A DNA stretch of 64,000 nt, from assembly GCF_000247815.1 (NCBI RefSeq), contig NC_021673.1, positions 46,079,546 through 46,143,545 on the forward strand. Reading direction: 5' to 3'. Position numbers and translations under genes: made by a program. Source of the DNA: Ficedula albicollis (Eukaryota; Chordata; Aves; Passeriformes; Muscicapidae). Of this stretch, positions 16,110 through 30,896 are shown in pieces (position 1 is the stretch's first letter; each line of letters opens with the position of its first letter). The notes under the pieces are model-generated. The model did no database searches. It saw only the letters and a list, made by a program, of their open reading frames with translations, and was not told the origin of the DNA.

Positions 16110-16422
16110 TCTTTGAGGTGTTGGAGTGCATCCAAAGAAGGGCAGCAGAGCTGGGGAAGGGTCTGGAACACAAGTCTAATGAGGAGAGACTGAGGGAGCT
16201 GGGGTTGCTTACCCTGGAGAAAAGAAGGCTGAGGAGAAACTTTATCACTCTCTAGGACTCCCTGAAAGGAGGTTGCACAGGGAGGTGTGTTAATCACCAT
16301 CCCTGAAGGTATGTAAGATGGGGCATTTAAGGATATGGTTTAGTGATGGACTTGGCAGTGTTCGGTTAACAGTTGACTCAATGATCTTAGAGATCTTTTC
16401 CAATGTAAACAATGCTATTCTC
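16110..16422 (+). repeat. CR1 LINE 3' fragment with internal deletion
   Basis: Reads the CR1 3' region in order: GCATCCAAAGAAGGGCAGCA, GAGGAGAGACTGAGGGAGCT, TACCCTGGAGAAAAGAAGGC, CCTGAAAGGAGGTTG, then ATCACCATCCCTGAAGG, GGTTTAGTGATGGACTTGGC and GACTCAATGATCTTAG. Compared with the CR1 consensus as I remember it, about 150 bp between AGGAGGTTG and the GGAGTCACC...CCTGGAGG part is missing. No poly-A tail, as normal for CR1. The copy is old: several substitutions from consensus. Confidence 0.9.
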
Positions 16423-19400
16423 TTCTGTGGAACTACTTATGTCTGATTTTACAGGAATAGCTGGATGCAACCTATGTATAGCTACATTAAAAAAAAATAA
16501 TGAAAGAGTGTGTATCTCACTATAGTAATTGGCACTGTGCACTCTAATTTTTTATTTCTCTTTTCTTGTTACTCTATTCCCAAATTGCTAATTAGAGTCA
16601 ACAAATTGGCTGTAGAATACAACAAGACATCATGTAGTCTGCCAGAAACAGTGGCTGGCATTCATACAAATTGGGTGATGATGTGTTTGAAGACTTAATG
16701 TTGGAAAAATCTTTCCATATTCTCTTCATCCTCCCTGTCCTACTGAAGTGACTCAATTTCAAAGACAACCACATATTGCTCCTTTGTTGTCAGAGGTTTG
16801 GTTAACAGAAATTAAATCTCCCATGAAAAACTTTGGTCCTCTACCAATTAAGTTTCCTCACTGGGCTAAATAACCACTAAGTGCAGGCCCTGGGTGATGG
16901 TTAACTTGAACATAACCCAGCTGAAATGTTATGATAATGGCTGCAGTATTTTGGTGTGCCAAGTCTTGAATGTGTCTTCTGTAGCTGCAGAGTAGTGTGT
17001 GTAGAGCTGCTGCAGTTCTGTGGTGCTGCACAACATATGAACGAGTGTTGTGCTGTGTGTCCGTGTGCTCCCTCCCTGTGCCTCACAGCTCACATATGGG
17101 TATCTGGAAAGGACTGTTTAGAGTGGAGCTGGATATTCCAATTATTTTCTGAACTGAATGGTCTGAAATGACAGTGTCAGTACCATCACTTGGTTTTTTG
17201 TGGTGATTTGCTGTCCTCATATCCCCTTGTATTGGCCAATGACTTTCAGTGGCTGATTTGTTCTGAATTCACATGGTAATACAAAGGTTAAGGCAGAGTC
17301 TTGATGTTAATTTTCCAAGTATATTTTTACTGTCACAATGGCAGACATCTTTGGGTATCAATGATACACAGAAATTTCTGCAAGTATTATTTTCCAACAG
17401 GATCAAAGACTTTTATGAAAGCTTTTCCTCAAAGCAACATGCTACTGGTGGATTGAGAGGTGACATTGGATCCAAGGGTGGTATCAGGAGGGAAGAAAAT
17501 TCCCTTTTCTTCTGAAATCTCCTACTTTATGGAGCTTTCAATTAACCTAGGATTCAGTAATTTTCATTAAGCCAAGACTTTGAGTGATGATCTTGCTTAT
17601 AAAAAGCGATTATAACTAAAAGCATTTAGCTAGGCTGACCTGACTCCTGCTACTCTGATGTCTTGGGAAATTGAGCCTTTTTGATCATATTAACCAAAAG
17701 TATTTCTAGAATATGTTTCCCCATTGATAATTGTTGTCTTGAGGAATGATGGTCTTTTCTGGCTGAGGCAGCATGAGAAACCTTACAGAAGCCTGTAGGT
17801 GTGGGCATGGAGCTTTTTCTGTGTCACCCCAAATCCTCTGAGAATAAGGGCAATGTTTGGGCCACAGGGCACACAGGCTTGCAAGGAGGGATTTTATGGC
17901 AGGAGTTTGCTGGGGTGCATGGTATGTGTTTGTGGTTTCTTGACTGTAAAATAGGAATGTCTTACTGCTCTGATACATTTTGGAGCACAGCAGTGAAGCT
18001 GTTAGAACAGAAGCAGTGCTAAGTAGGTTTAATGAAGACCATCAGTTTTCAAGATTTGATTCTGCCATCATATATTCAGACATTAATAATTCTTGCCGTG
18101 TATCTTAACAAAATAATCTGCAAAATTCTTGGCTGCAGGCTGTTTCCAAGTTGAGATATGCTGCTTGTCTAGTGGACTTCGAAGAGGATTGCATGCATTG
18201 TCATACTGCCTTATTCAACCCTTTGATCTCAGTTCTTCATGCACAAAGATTTTGAGAGTGTTGGTTTCCTTTTCTTTGCAATACAAGCATCAAATCTAAA
18301 ATACCTAATTTGAACAAATTGCAGATATGACAATGGAGCTTTAACACAAATATTTATTGGCTCAGAATTGGAGAGGGGTCAACTCGAGTGAAAAAAACAA
18401 GAGTCAAGATGTCTGAATTCCCTTCTCAACATTGATTTCCAAAATAACTGGAAACAAGTCTTTTGGTGCCTCAGTGAGTTTAATGGATATTAGCCCTTTC
18501 TTTTATTTACTGCTTGAGATTTTTGTTGGCTGCCTTTTGAAGATCTTAATTACTTTAAAATAATGGCATTATTGTCAATGAGGTAGTAAGTTTCAAATAA
18601 CTGTGGTATATTGTATATACTCATTGATTATGAAGAGTAGTAAAAAAACATACAAAACGCCACATAAAAATAGGGCATATGTAAAATAGTTTTATTAGCT
18701 GCTTCACCTACCATAGAATTGTTGCACTTTTTCCCTTAGAGAGTTAATTTCTAAAAAAAATTAGTTGGATCATAGGTTGTACCACAGGATTAGTAGCTGG
18801 CTCTGACCTGCAAAAATACTTTAGTTACTATTTATTAAAGAAGTTCCTGTTTTTAACTCTGTTTCTTGACATTTTCTGGAAAACCTTGGTATACTTAATA
18901 AGTAATCCCATTGTTGCAGCTTGCAGAGTATATTTGTTATTATTATCTCAGATTGTGTTGTTTAATACTACTGAGATGGATTAGATGTATAATACCCAAG
19001 TATTTTAAAGTCGCAGTACTAACCTGTCATTATTCAAGGTATGATTCATTCTAGGAGTCAAATGTCCGTGTAGAGCCTTTTATTATTTTCCTTAAAACGA
19101 TAAAAGTAAGTAGATACTCTTGATGCTTTATATTAATACAGCCTCTTACTTATTGGGGGCTGGTGAAGAAGAATGACCTTTTTTTTTTTTTTTCATCTTG
19201 AAACTCAAAGTCAGGTGCTTTTTCTGTCAGGTTTTTTTCCGATTTTTGTGTTTTCCCTCCTTCCCTGGTGTTTCTACTCCTGAGATCTGTACTCCTTTTC
19301 AAAAATTAACTTATGAAGGAAATGAGAAAGAATATTTTTTTTTAATACAAGTTCCTCATAACTAAGGGAAAAGTGGAGGGTGAACACCCTTGAGTAGTCG

Positions 19401-19676
19401 ATATCTATTTGTTTCACATCAAGAAGAGATAATTGGTTTTAACTTTTCACTTTCCTTTACACAGTTACCAGATTTAGTGTATCCATCTGACTTCATATAG
19501 ATTAATCTGTCATTTTAAAAACCAATCTGTTCTGTGTCTCAATCATATGGTTTTTTTAAAATGCCTTTCTATATCCAAAATAATTTTAACTTTTTTTGAT
19601 TGAAAATATGTGTGCCCAATCCATAAAAAACATCCCCTAAAAATGGTCATTTAATTATTTTCTCATGGGTATTTGT

Positions 19677-20188
19677 GTAATGGAAATTACTTTAGCACCT
19701 GCACTGTTTTGTAACAGGGCAAATGCTAAATTGCACCCTCTGTGGGAAAAAATTTAAGCATTATGTATACTGGACATTTCATATCCATGGTTCTGCTGGC
19801 CTGGTGAGTTCTTGTAGTCTGACCTCCTAAAAGAAGGTCAGTGTGTTAATGAAACAACACATACACTGGGAACATTTTAAATGTTATGCCTTCTGCCTAN
19901 NNNNNNNNNNNNNNNNNNNNNNNNNNNNNNNNNNNNNNNNNNNNNNNNNNNNNNNNNNNNAAAAAAGTAATGGAAATTACTTTAGCACCTGCACTGTTTT
20001 GTAACAGGGCAAATGCTAAATTGCACCCTCTGTGGGAAAAAATTTAAGCATTATGTATACTGGACATTTCATATCCATGGTTCTGCTGGCCTGGTGAGTT
20101 CTTGTAGTCTGACCTCCTAAAAGAAGGTCAGTGTGTTAATGAAACAACACATACACTGGGAACATTTTAAATGTTATGCCTTCTGCCT
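19677..20188. repeat. Two identical 222-bp copies flanking the N gap (false duplication)
   Basis: 19677-19898 and 19967-20188 match base for base as far as I can read. Identical copies on either side of a gap are the usual mark of two contig ends that overlap but were not merged. Many older tandem copies in this window carry mismatches, these have none. Confidence 0.92.
19900..19960. other. Assembly gap (61 N)
   Basis: 61 N. The 222 bases ending at 19898 reappear exactly just after the gap, at 19967-20188. Confidence 0.99.
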
Positions 20189-21628
20189 GCCCGCCCACCC
20201 ACCCTAGTACTCTGCAAAGTTGTCTTCAGTTATGCAAGCAAATAATTTATCCTACCTTGTGAATAATCCTATGCACATTGCCCTATGGAAAAGAAGAGGA
20301 ATGGAGAAAAAAAGAGTGACAAGGAAAAGGGGTGGAAGCAGCATGAGTTACCCATGTTGACTCACAAAAGTACTGTATATGTGCAAAGAGAAGGAAGATT
20401 TTCCTGTTTTTAAGGCATGTAATGGATAGACAGACACACACCCCTCTCTGTCTCCAACCCACTGGGGCTCAGCAGCCATTTGGCAGCCTGTATCATGGGC
20501 CATATTAGCAGCTGGTAGTTCAGACTACAACCAGCCTGCTCAGTGGATGATCCTAGTAGTTAGGATTGCTTCCCAAGAAAAGTGCTCTCAAGCTTCTCTT
20601 CTCTGTGAGAGGAGTTCTGCTTGAGAATTGGCCTAAATTCTGTCTCCTTTGAAGAGAGCTGAGAGTAAATGATGTCTCAGAAATGAGAAATGGCTTCTGT
20701 TGGTGCCATCTCTCCCTGTGTTCACCACACACAGGAGGAATGCTCAAGATAGCTCCTGTTATTGCAGTGGGAGCTCCTCTGCCACTGCCAGGTAAAACTG
20801 CATGAGTGTCTCTATGCAGCAATTCTGCATTAAATCCCTTTATTTATTATGGGCTTAAGCAACTTGTTTGGAAAAATGTTAGAAAGAACTTGATTTCCTT
20901 ATTCTTCAAAATGCCCTCTGTGGCTTTACCTTAATCAAACATGAAAACCTGTGGCAGGGATACATTTTGCAGTTAAAGCAGGAAGAGACATATAGGCCAA
21001 GTAGCATAAATCCTTTATCTACCAGATATTAAGTGGAGTTTGGTGGGAATTCAGAAATTCTCAGTGTGCATTTCTTCTATGAATAAAGGAGCTCTTCTCA
21101 GCTGAGCCCTGTGAATGTAGCTGAGGAGGGCTTTGATGTTTGTGCTCCATTCCCTGCCAGCAGCTGGAGGCCAGCACCAAGGGACTCAAAGGCACTGTAT
21201 GCTGGCATCAGCATGTGCATGACCAGGGTAGATTTGCAGCTCCTCTTGTTTCCATCCCTCCTGTTCATACACTGATTCTTCTAGTTCTCTAGTTCTTCCC
21301 ATTTTTCTTGGTTGATCAAACTTGCTGATACCACACATACAGGCATCTTACCACAACTGGGTGGCCGTATGTGGATACCCCCTGTCTTCTGCAGATGAGG
21401 ATAAGCTTGCCTTGGAAAAGGCAGGAGGATTGTATGGCTTTGAAGATTTCTGCTGTTAGGGAACTGAATCCTCTGGACAGCTGATCAATTTTACCCAGAA
21501 GCAGGAACATTTTTGAGAAACAGCTGTATTTCTCTGACAGTCTGGCTAATCTGTGCTTGATTTTTTATTACTCTGATCAGAACATTTATAAAAATAGAGA
21601 TTTGGTTTTGGTTGTTTATATTTTTTTT

Positions 21629-21712
21629 TATTTTTCATTATTCAAATAACTGAAAATCCATATGAAAAATTATTTTTCATTATTCGAATAACCGAAAATC
21701 CATATGAAAAAT
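21629..21712. repeat. Tandem duplication, 42-bp unit x2
   Basis: 21629-21670 and 21671-21712 differ at a few bases (CAAATAACTG against CGAATAACCG), so the duplication is likely real and not recent. Confidence 0.9.
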
Positions 21713-24700
21713 ACATTTGTATGCGTGCCCAGATGTAGAGCCCCTGTTAGTGAGGCCAGCTGGGATTAAAGTCTCATTTGTATAATTTATAAAGGCTTTG
21801 GAATTTTTCCTACAGTTTTCAGCCATAAGCTGGAATTTAGCTTTTGTCAGACTGCTAGACAGCTTGCACAATAAAGCTTCTAACTAAAAATATTTTCTGT
21901 GCAACCCAGAAAGCCTCACCATTTTATATGCAGTGACAGTGGAGTTGGTTTGAAAAAACAAATTATTAGAAAAGAAAAAATCCCCAACAGTCATACCCTG
22001 TGTATTTTAAAGGCTTAATCAGTGAGCTCCATGCATAAGTAGCACAACAGAAAGAAAAGCAGAAATGGAGTAGTAACTTAGGAGGCACATACAGGATGCT
22101 CATGTGCACATAGCAGTAGAGGACCCTTTTACAGCATCAGCACATCTCTGATGTGCTGCCCTTGGTCCATTTGGGAAGAACTACTGAGGTGCAGCAAGTT
22201 ACTGAGCCCACCTCCTGGGGCTGGCCAGCTATTCTGCTGCTAGCCCATTTTTCACTGTAATTCAAGGAAATCTCCCTGCTGGAACTGTTGGATGAACACC
22301 TGAACCTTGTCTGGGTAGTTTGCTCTCTGGGGAGTGCAACATCACTCCATCGAATTCTTCCTCCTACTACAACAGGTGGGTGGGTGGTGAGGAAATGTTT
22401 TCCTAACACCTCCCAGCTAGGGACCTGCATGGGAAGATTTGCAGGTGTCATGCTCCTGCTGGATAACACAGAAGTGCCTCCAGTGTGTTCCTTAAGCTAT
22501 TCTGTAGCTGTGGAGCTGCAAAGCAACAAGTATGTCATCTCACAAAGGGGTGGTGGAATCACTGTCTGCACAGCTCCTGGAAAAGAGGCAGTGCAGCCTA
22601 CTCCAGCAGATGTTGGGCTTGTTGGGTGAGGTGACCAGTACAAAGGATAGGAACTGAAACTGCATCTCTTCACTCCCCAGAAAAGTATTTTTAAATTATT
22701 TTTTCACCCTTTTTTGCTTCTTTCTTTCCTAAATAATCTTGCAGTGAGCACAGCTTTCTCTTTGATTTTGCGTGGTGATGAATCTTCTCATCTTTGCTGG
22801 CATTTCACAGCTGTTTGTTCACAGCTTTCTCCAAATATAAGAAAGAAACAGACCTTCAAGCAGAGGATTGTTGTCTTTTTGGTGTTCTTGAGCTCTATAT
22901 GAAAAGCACTACGTATTTTTCTAATCAGGATTACAGAATTAATTTGCATGGTTTATCCTCTGGTATTTTTTTCTGATGGAGCAGAGTTTGTATCTCTTTT
23001 GTGAAAATTTTTATGTGTCGTCGACCTTACTTTTGTTGTTCTTCAGCTGTTTTTCAAGAATCTGTGGATTAAAAACGAAGTTTACAGAAAGAAAAGCCTT
23101 CACTTAGGTAATTTGAGTAACTAATCAAAGTGTCTTTATGCTCTGTAGTTTCATTTTGTATCTGCTGTGGTTATGGAAAACATTTCTCATGTGGATGAAT
23201 GGTTTATTTATTTGTGGCCATTTATATTCAGTTGTATTTTGACTATAAATAACTTTTGTTTCAGTAACATGAATGCAAAGTTCAATGAGCAAATGTTCCT
23301 GAGGGTGTTTTGATGTTGCTCTCTGCATTCGGAAGTTAATTTACATAAGGTTTCCGTATGAATTTTCCTTCACTTCAGTGGGTAGGTGCAAAGGATAAAT
23401 GTGTAGTGATAGCACAGCAGGAAATGAATGTCTCTCCAATTGAGAATTTATGAGTATCTGTTGCTGTTGTTATTTCTTAAGAAAAGCAGCAGGATGCATT
23501 CATTTTGAGGTACTGTCAGTGTGGATTTTTGGGTTTTTTTGTGTGTCTTCTTTCAGAAATCTGAAACAAAAATTAGGCTGATGCATTGTAGCAAGTAGAA
23601 ACATATGACAGGGACAGCCAATATATGTGTGTCAGCGTAGCTGTAATAACTTGTTTTGATTCATGTTTATTTGCTTTTGCTTTAGCATGTTGTGTGCCTG
23701 AGAGTGTCATAAATTTACTAATGATCCAGTATTGATTAATTCTTATGGTTTTCCTAGAAAAGTATGTGGTACCAGATGGCCAGAATATAAAATTCCTTTC
23801 CTTTGAAAAATACTGCAATATTGAAAATGTATTTTATTGCAAGATAAGAGGGAAAAAAAATGAAACAAAACAAAAATTTTACATGAAATAAAATTTCTGA
23901 GTGAAATTACTTAAAGGGGAAGATTTTTCCAGAGGTAATATTTTTTATTTTTATGATTTTTGTGTCATGAAATAAATTCATGGATCATGTACAAATGTCA
24001 GGAATTTATCCTGGAAAAAGCACTTTGAAACATATATGTAGAATGTTTCATTTGTGCAGTATCTGGGTTTTCCAGCTTTTACAAAGGGATTTGGACTTAT
24101 TTTTCCATTCAGTTTCAAATATTCAGTGGTTACTTAATTTTCATCTGAGTTGACAGGTATATTAATGGGCTGTGTAAAGATCCGTGTTTTAATGAAAGGC
24201 TTAAGAGGGAAATACTTGGCAATGTGGTAAGGAAGAAATTTCCAGGCATTGAATGAAACATGCAGAACAGCTGAGAAAAGAAGGGGGCAAGTTCTCTCTT
24301 TCCATTTACACGTGTGGTAATGAGGACTACAAACCTTTTTTGGCCACTGAATGATCTACACTGGCTGCAGTAGCATCTGGGAATTATTACACACCAACCC
24401 AGAAGGGAAAGGAAGAGTCAAATGAAGAGAACTGTGCTTTTTGTGCAGGTGGAGTTGGTAGTGTTACAGATATGACAGAAGGACAGGCTTCATGGTTCTC
24501 CTATGTGACAGAGTTATTTGCTGATCAGTTACAAGGTGTAACAGCTAAATGCCAGAGAGAGACACTTAAAACCTCATTTATGAAAGTGTAATCCATGTAA
24601 TTACCAGTTTAAAGAAAAGGTGGATTGAAAATAGCCTTCACTTAGTTTGACCAGCTGTTTCTTTCTAAAGAGTTGGCAGTTCCTATGGTTCAAGTCCCAG

Positions 24701-26171
24701 TAAGGCTTTGAGGGATGTGTGTACACTCACGGCATTGTGTGGCCCAGATGCAGGATCAGTGCTGCATATCTGGTGCTCTCAGTGCGGGATGTCATCCACT
24801 GGGACTGTGCTGTGCAGAGTCACATCCCCACACTTATATTTGGCTTTCATGGAAGAGTGCAGGTATGGCCTCAGATTATGTGCTCTGCATCTGTGTTGAA
24901 TGAACCATACAGACCACTTGCGTGTTTTCATACTCATCCCAGAGAAAGAAACACTGGGAATGATTGAATGACTAGAAAACACAGTCTGGGATAAAACAAG
25001 ATTTGTTAGCCTTTTTTTTTTTTTTTTTAAAGGGAAAAGGAAAAGACCAAACATCTCAAATTGTCTTATTAAATAGAAACAAGGAAGGTTCAGCTTAAAT
25101 GTTAAGAAAGCTTTTCAACATTAGGATAGGAAAACATTGGTGGATGGCTGGGGAGCTATGCAGCATCAGCAGTCATTATGAACAGGCTGCCTGTGTATCT
25201 GCTGGGAGTGATTGAGGTATAGCTCATAATGTTTGGGGGCAAGGGGAACACCAATGTGATCCCATTTCTTTTATGGCCAGGGGCTCTGCCACAATTGCTT
25301 GAAAGCAGCAGTAACTTGTACTGCAAGCTCTCCGCCAGCTCCCCTGCAATGCAGCCTTTTGAACTTTACAGTTCATAAGTAGGCTCTGAATAAATAAATA
25401 CCAGTTAACCGAGGCTCACTTTACAAGGCAAAAATGGGGAAAGAACATTCACTAATGACTTTAAGACATGGCAAACATCCTTATAAGGATGTTGTAATGG
25501 CAAAATTTTATTAGCTCATGCTGAGATAATGGCAAGAGCTGTATTGGATGTGGCCTCATATCTTTTACTGCTGGTAGATGCCTGAAGAGAGGTCCTGCCC
25601 CTTCTTAGGTCACTGCTTTAACTGCTGTTAACTCTCCGCAATCATGCTGTCACCCCTGGAGTTTATAGTCAGCTAAATTACAGTGAAGCACTGGGTTTGA
25701 AAACCCTCTTCTTTTTAAAAATTGGCTTTAATAACTGCTGCAAAATCTGTATTTCACTTGGGTTACCCTAAAACAAAACACGCTTTCTGTGAGCAGCAGG
25801 TCATGTTAATATGTCAAATACACATGTATTTGTGAGCCAGGGACTCCTGACCTACAGCTGCACAGGGAAAATGCAAGACAAAATAGCTCAGTTAAATGCT
25901 GACAGGTTCTACTCTTGTGTCTGTTTTCCTATGAGAGGAAAGACTAGCACAAAGATTACAAATATCAATCAATCAATCTTTCTCTTTTTTTCTTTTATTT
26001 AATAAAACATGGGCTAAGTCCATGATTTTCTTAAAAGAGAGGCACTGAATCTTCTCAATTCTAGTTTTCAAAGACTGTTAGAGGCACATGCTTGACTCCT
26101 GATTTTTACATACTGATTACTGTCCGATAATTAAATGATGTGTTTAAGGATCAGCATGGTTTATTTTAGCA

Positions 26172-26199
26172 TAGATTAGATTAGATTAGATCAGATCAG
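26172..26199. repeat. (TTAGA)n short repeat
   Basis: AGATTAGATTAGATTAGA followed by variant TCAGA units. Confidence 0.85.
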
Positions 26200-26291
26200 T
26201 CTACCACTGGGCATATGAGTCAAAAACTTATGGTACAGAGAAATGTCTGTCAATGGAGAAAGGCTTTTTAGTGGATTTTGCATACCACATA

Positions 26292-27280
<989 letters not shown>

Positions 27281-29705
27281 TATTTAAGATACTTCTCCCT
27301 TTTTAGTGAGTTTTGAAGTGTTACCCAGTAGAGGGAAATGTGATTCTACATGAACTTAAACTCATTTTGAAACCAGCACATCACTTGCTGGTTTTCCTCA
27401 GCTATTCTATAATGCTTGTATTTTCACTAAAGCTTTTTTCCCAGTTTTGCATGCTGGTTTTGCACAGCTTTGCTGCAGCATCTCATGTCAGGGTGTGTAT
27501 GGGGCATCCAGAGAATTAGAATTTAGATGTTAAAGTGAAGAAAGTCAAAGCATCGCTATATGGCAAGTAGCTGCAGGCTCTGATTGTCAGAGAGCTTTGA
27601 GTGGGCCAGAAGTATGCCTAGATTCAGGTGAAGTATAGCTAAATTTATGGAATATAAGTCCATCTATATGTGTCTTGAGACTCTGTTGTAATGTCAAGCA
27701 CAGAATCCTGAACTGACTAGTGCTGAGTGTGCTGAAGGCAGTCTCTGCTTACATGGAGCTTTCCTGTCATCTCTTCCTGTAATTTCCAATGGCCAGACAC
27801 AGAGTACAAGGCTAGGTGAGCCTTTTATTTGAGCTAGTATGACTCATTATCTTATTTTTATGAACCAGCAATCACTTACTATGACCTGTTTCATAACACA
27901 GCAAGTGATGCCTGCATTTTAGCACGTGCTGCTGTGAGCAATCCTTGTCATATCCCTTTGTAAATTCAGTGAGACTTGGTTCAAAGGGCCAGAGTGGTAG
28001 AGGTTTTAATACTTCCCTCAATAACCAGCATTAAGTGAATTTGTTACAAGCTTTTGTCTTTCTTGTATTCATGAAGTATATGTAGGTTTTCTGTGTAAGA
28101 CTTACTCTGTTTCCCTCATCCAACTTCTTGACTGTTGATTTCAAAGGTAAAGGAGACAGTAAATAAATTTGAGGGTTGCACATACTGCTGTCTTTTGTAA
28201 ACAAACAAATCTTTGTTTCCTCTCTGCTAACCTTAATTTCTTGTATGTTGTTCCATATTGAAGTTTAAAAGCCCAAACTGGAGCAACAAACTTCTCGGTT
28301 AATGGTTAGGAGAATGTAGTTTTTTAGGAAATGCTCTACGTGGTACTGTCCTCTTGGTTGAGCTCTCTGAATAATTAACCTACTGTAGCCTGCAGTGCAG
28401 TTACTGGGCCAAGTTCATGTCTGCTGCACAGGAAAGTCATTATTTCACTGTGAGGGACGTGGACAGTTGTTTTGTTCCACTTGTGAGAAAGACAGGTGAT
28501 GTTTTCAGTGGGGTAGGCAGTTTTCATTCTGGGGTAGATGCTTTGACTCAATAGAGCTTCCCCTCTGCTGTTACATGGATTTTGCTCACTACAGAGCAGT
28601 GAATTAATCGTGCCCTTCTGTGGCCTTTCCTGTGACACACCTGCATGGCTCAGTGCTCTGTGCTTTGACCTGTCACAGTGTAATCTGTGTGCAGCCCTCT
28701 GCTCTGGATAATTAGAGGAAGAAATTTTCTGGAACAGCACTTTTTGAGAGATAGGTGACCTGCAGAATGCGATCAAAAAGAAAATAAATTGGATTTCAAC
28801 TTAAGGCTTGGGAAGGAAGTGTTACAAAGAGTTAACAATGGTCTGCTGGGGCAAATGATTAAGAGCTGTGTTTCCTCTGTGAATAATTGCCTTTCATAAG
28901 CAAGGGGTAGATGCAAAACAATCAGGGAAGTGCCCTCTTGAAATAACATAAGCTAGGCCAAAGCTCCTGTTCAGGACTTCAGGGTGCTGAACTTTCTCAG
29001 TGTATATGGTTTTTTAAGTCTGACTTTTAGAGAACTGAGCATTGGTAGATTATTCATGTATGTAGTGGTTTTGTGTTATAATGATTCATCCTGAGAGGAA
29101 TGAAGGTGAACCTGGAAGTAGGTTTGTTTTCACTGAAACTGAAAGGAACTGAAAACCTTTAATTCAACGATATATAATAAGCAGTACATTACAAGCTCTA
29201 AAGCATCAGCCCAAAGGAAAAAGCAAATATTGCTATTGGCAGAGAAACAATAGTTCAGGATGTTGCGTTTGAAGCAATTTTACTCTAAAATTACTAAATA
29301 AGAAGTGACAGGTTAAATCTTAATTGTTTCTTTGGGCACCAGGTTGAGGCTACTTTGGGCAAATGGAAACAAAGAGAAATGGAAACAAAGGCCTTGAGCT
29401 TCATATTGTTTGTGAGTCAGAATGGGGAGAGAGCCTGTGGGAGGTGGGGGGCCTGTCACAGCTTAGTCTGTATTAGCTGGAGTTTCCCAACCACTGATGC
29501 ATGACATGGCACTAATGCAGCCAGAGGGAGATGGATGTGCAGCTCCCCAGGAGGGGCCAAGGCTTCAAGGATGTCAGTCCCACAGCAGCAATCACCCATC
29601 TGTGGGGGAGCATCAGGGTAAAAGGCAGGAATGTTTGACTGCAGCATGGCTGGCTCCAGCCCAGCATCTGGCTGAGCAGGTCTGCTCAGGGGGAGTCATG
29701 TCCAC

Positions 29706-29902
29706 GGTGTTCCAGCTCTGACAGAGCTCAATAAAGCTCAACAGTCTTCTCCTGGCTCCCACCCCCTCCATCAAGTGTCCCAGCTCTGACAGAGCTCAAT
29801 AGAGCTCAACAGTCTTCTCCTGGCTCCCACCCCCGGTGTTCCAGCTCTGACAGAGCTCAATAAAGCTCAACAGTCTTCTCCTGGCTCCCACCCCCTCCAT
29901 CA
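29706..29902. repeat. Three-copy tandem repeat (68, 61, 68 bp) carrying AATAAA
   Basis: Copies at 29706-29773, 29774-29834 and 29835-29902 share CCAGCTCTGACAGAGCTCAA and CTCAACAGTCTTCTCCTGGC. Copies 1 and 3 carry AATAAA (29730 and 29859); copy 2 has AATAGA and lacks the TCCATCA end. The flanking 250 bp upstream are GC-richer than the intron around. This could be the end region of an unrecognised LTR, but no family could be assigned. Confidence 0.9.
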
Positions 29903-30808
29903 CTTCGCTCCTGGCTGAGCCTCCAGGCAGTTCAGTGAGCCCAGGGAATGGTTTCAAAGAGTGAAAACTAAACATTGATGCTGGTTTTCCTCTGACAATT
30001 TGCATTTCTAATATTTCTTGAGTTTGATGTGGCTGTGTTGTGCTTTGGAGCGTCCCCACAGAGAGCAGTTCTGACCTGTGCATTTCAGAGATGCATTCAA
30101 TTGGCCTTTTAAATTCTCTTAATTTTAAAAAATTGTCACATCCCCAAAAGTAAAAAGGTCCAAGAATGGTAAAGCAGCTCCACTGCTAAGTGAAACTAAT
30201 CGTTTGCTGAATGCAGATCTTGAGTGCCTGAGGCTGGATATTGTAGTAGGTCAGGGACACAGCAGGAGAAGCACAGGATGGCATTTGAGGAACTTGAATA
30301 GTTTACTGCCCTGATTGACGGCACAAAGCTATGGAAGATTTCTTAACACAGGTATGAAAAGCTAAAAAATGAGGCTTCATTATCCAGTGAAAGTCAGTAG
30401 CAAGGAAAATCCAAGTGATTATGTGTTCACCCTGAAAAATGATGTAAGTGTTTGTAAGATTTCAGAAAGCACCTCCTGACTTAGACAAACCAGTAAGTGA
30501 CTAGTTTGTCTTATGGGGAGAAACTTCTCACAAAGTTCATGGAAAAATGAAAAAATGGAGAAATGCTTTTATAAAACATTTCTTCATAGTCCAGCTTGTA
30601 TAATGAATAGAGATTAAGGTCATATATGTATATAATTGGTATTACCTTTTAGAGAAAAGTTCTTGCAGAAGCTTCATATTGCCTTTAGACCAAGTAAAGC
30701 CTCTCAACTTTTTAGAAGAAAAAAGAATTAAAGTGGTAAATCACTAAGGAATCTTCTATGTTTTGAGCACTGTGTGAGTGATGTCTTTCATGTGATTGTC
30801 TTCTGGTC

Positions 30809-30896
30809 ATCAGTAATAATGAGGGAGATGGTTCATGTCCCCACTTATCAATACTTCTATCAGTAATAATGAGGGAGATGGTTCATGTCCCCACTT
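30809..30896. repeat. Short direct duplication, 38 bp x2, 50-bp spacing
   Basis: 30809-30846 and 30859-30896 are identical (ATCAGTAATAATGAGGGAGA and on), separated by 12 bp of unrelated sequence. Confidence 0.9.

Noticed and set aside
16956..17171. Cys-rich ORF that might be the missing MYRIP zinc-finger exon
   Set aside because: The Cys spacing does not match the FYVE-like finger of the family, and no flanking phase-compatible splice sites were seen.
24689..24699. GGTTCAAGTCC, a tRNA B-box-like word
   Set aside because: The bases around it do not form a T-stem, and no A-box or acceptor stem was found at the right distance.
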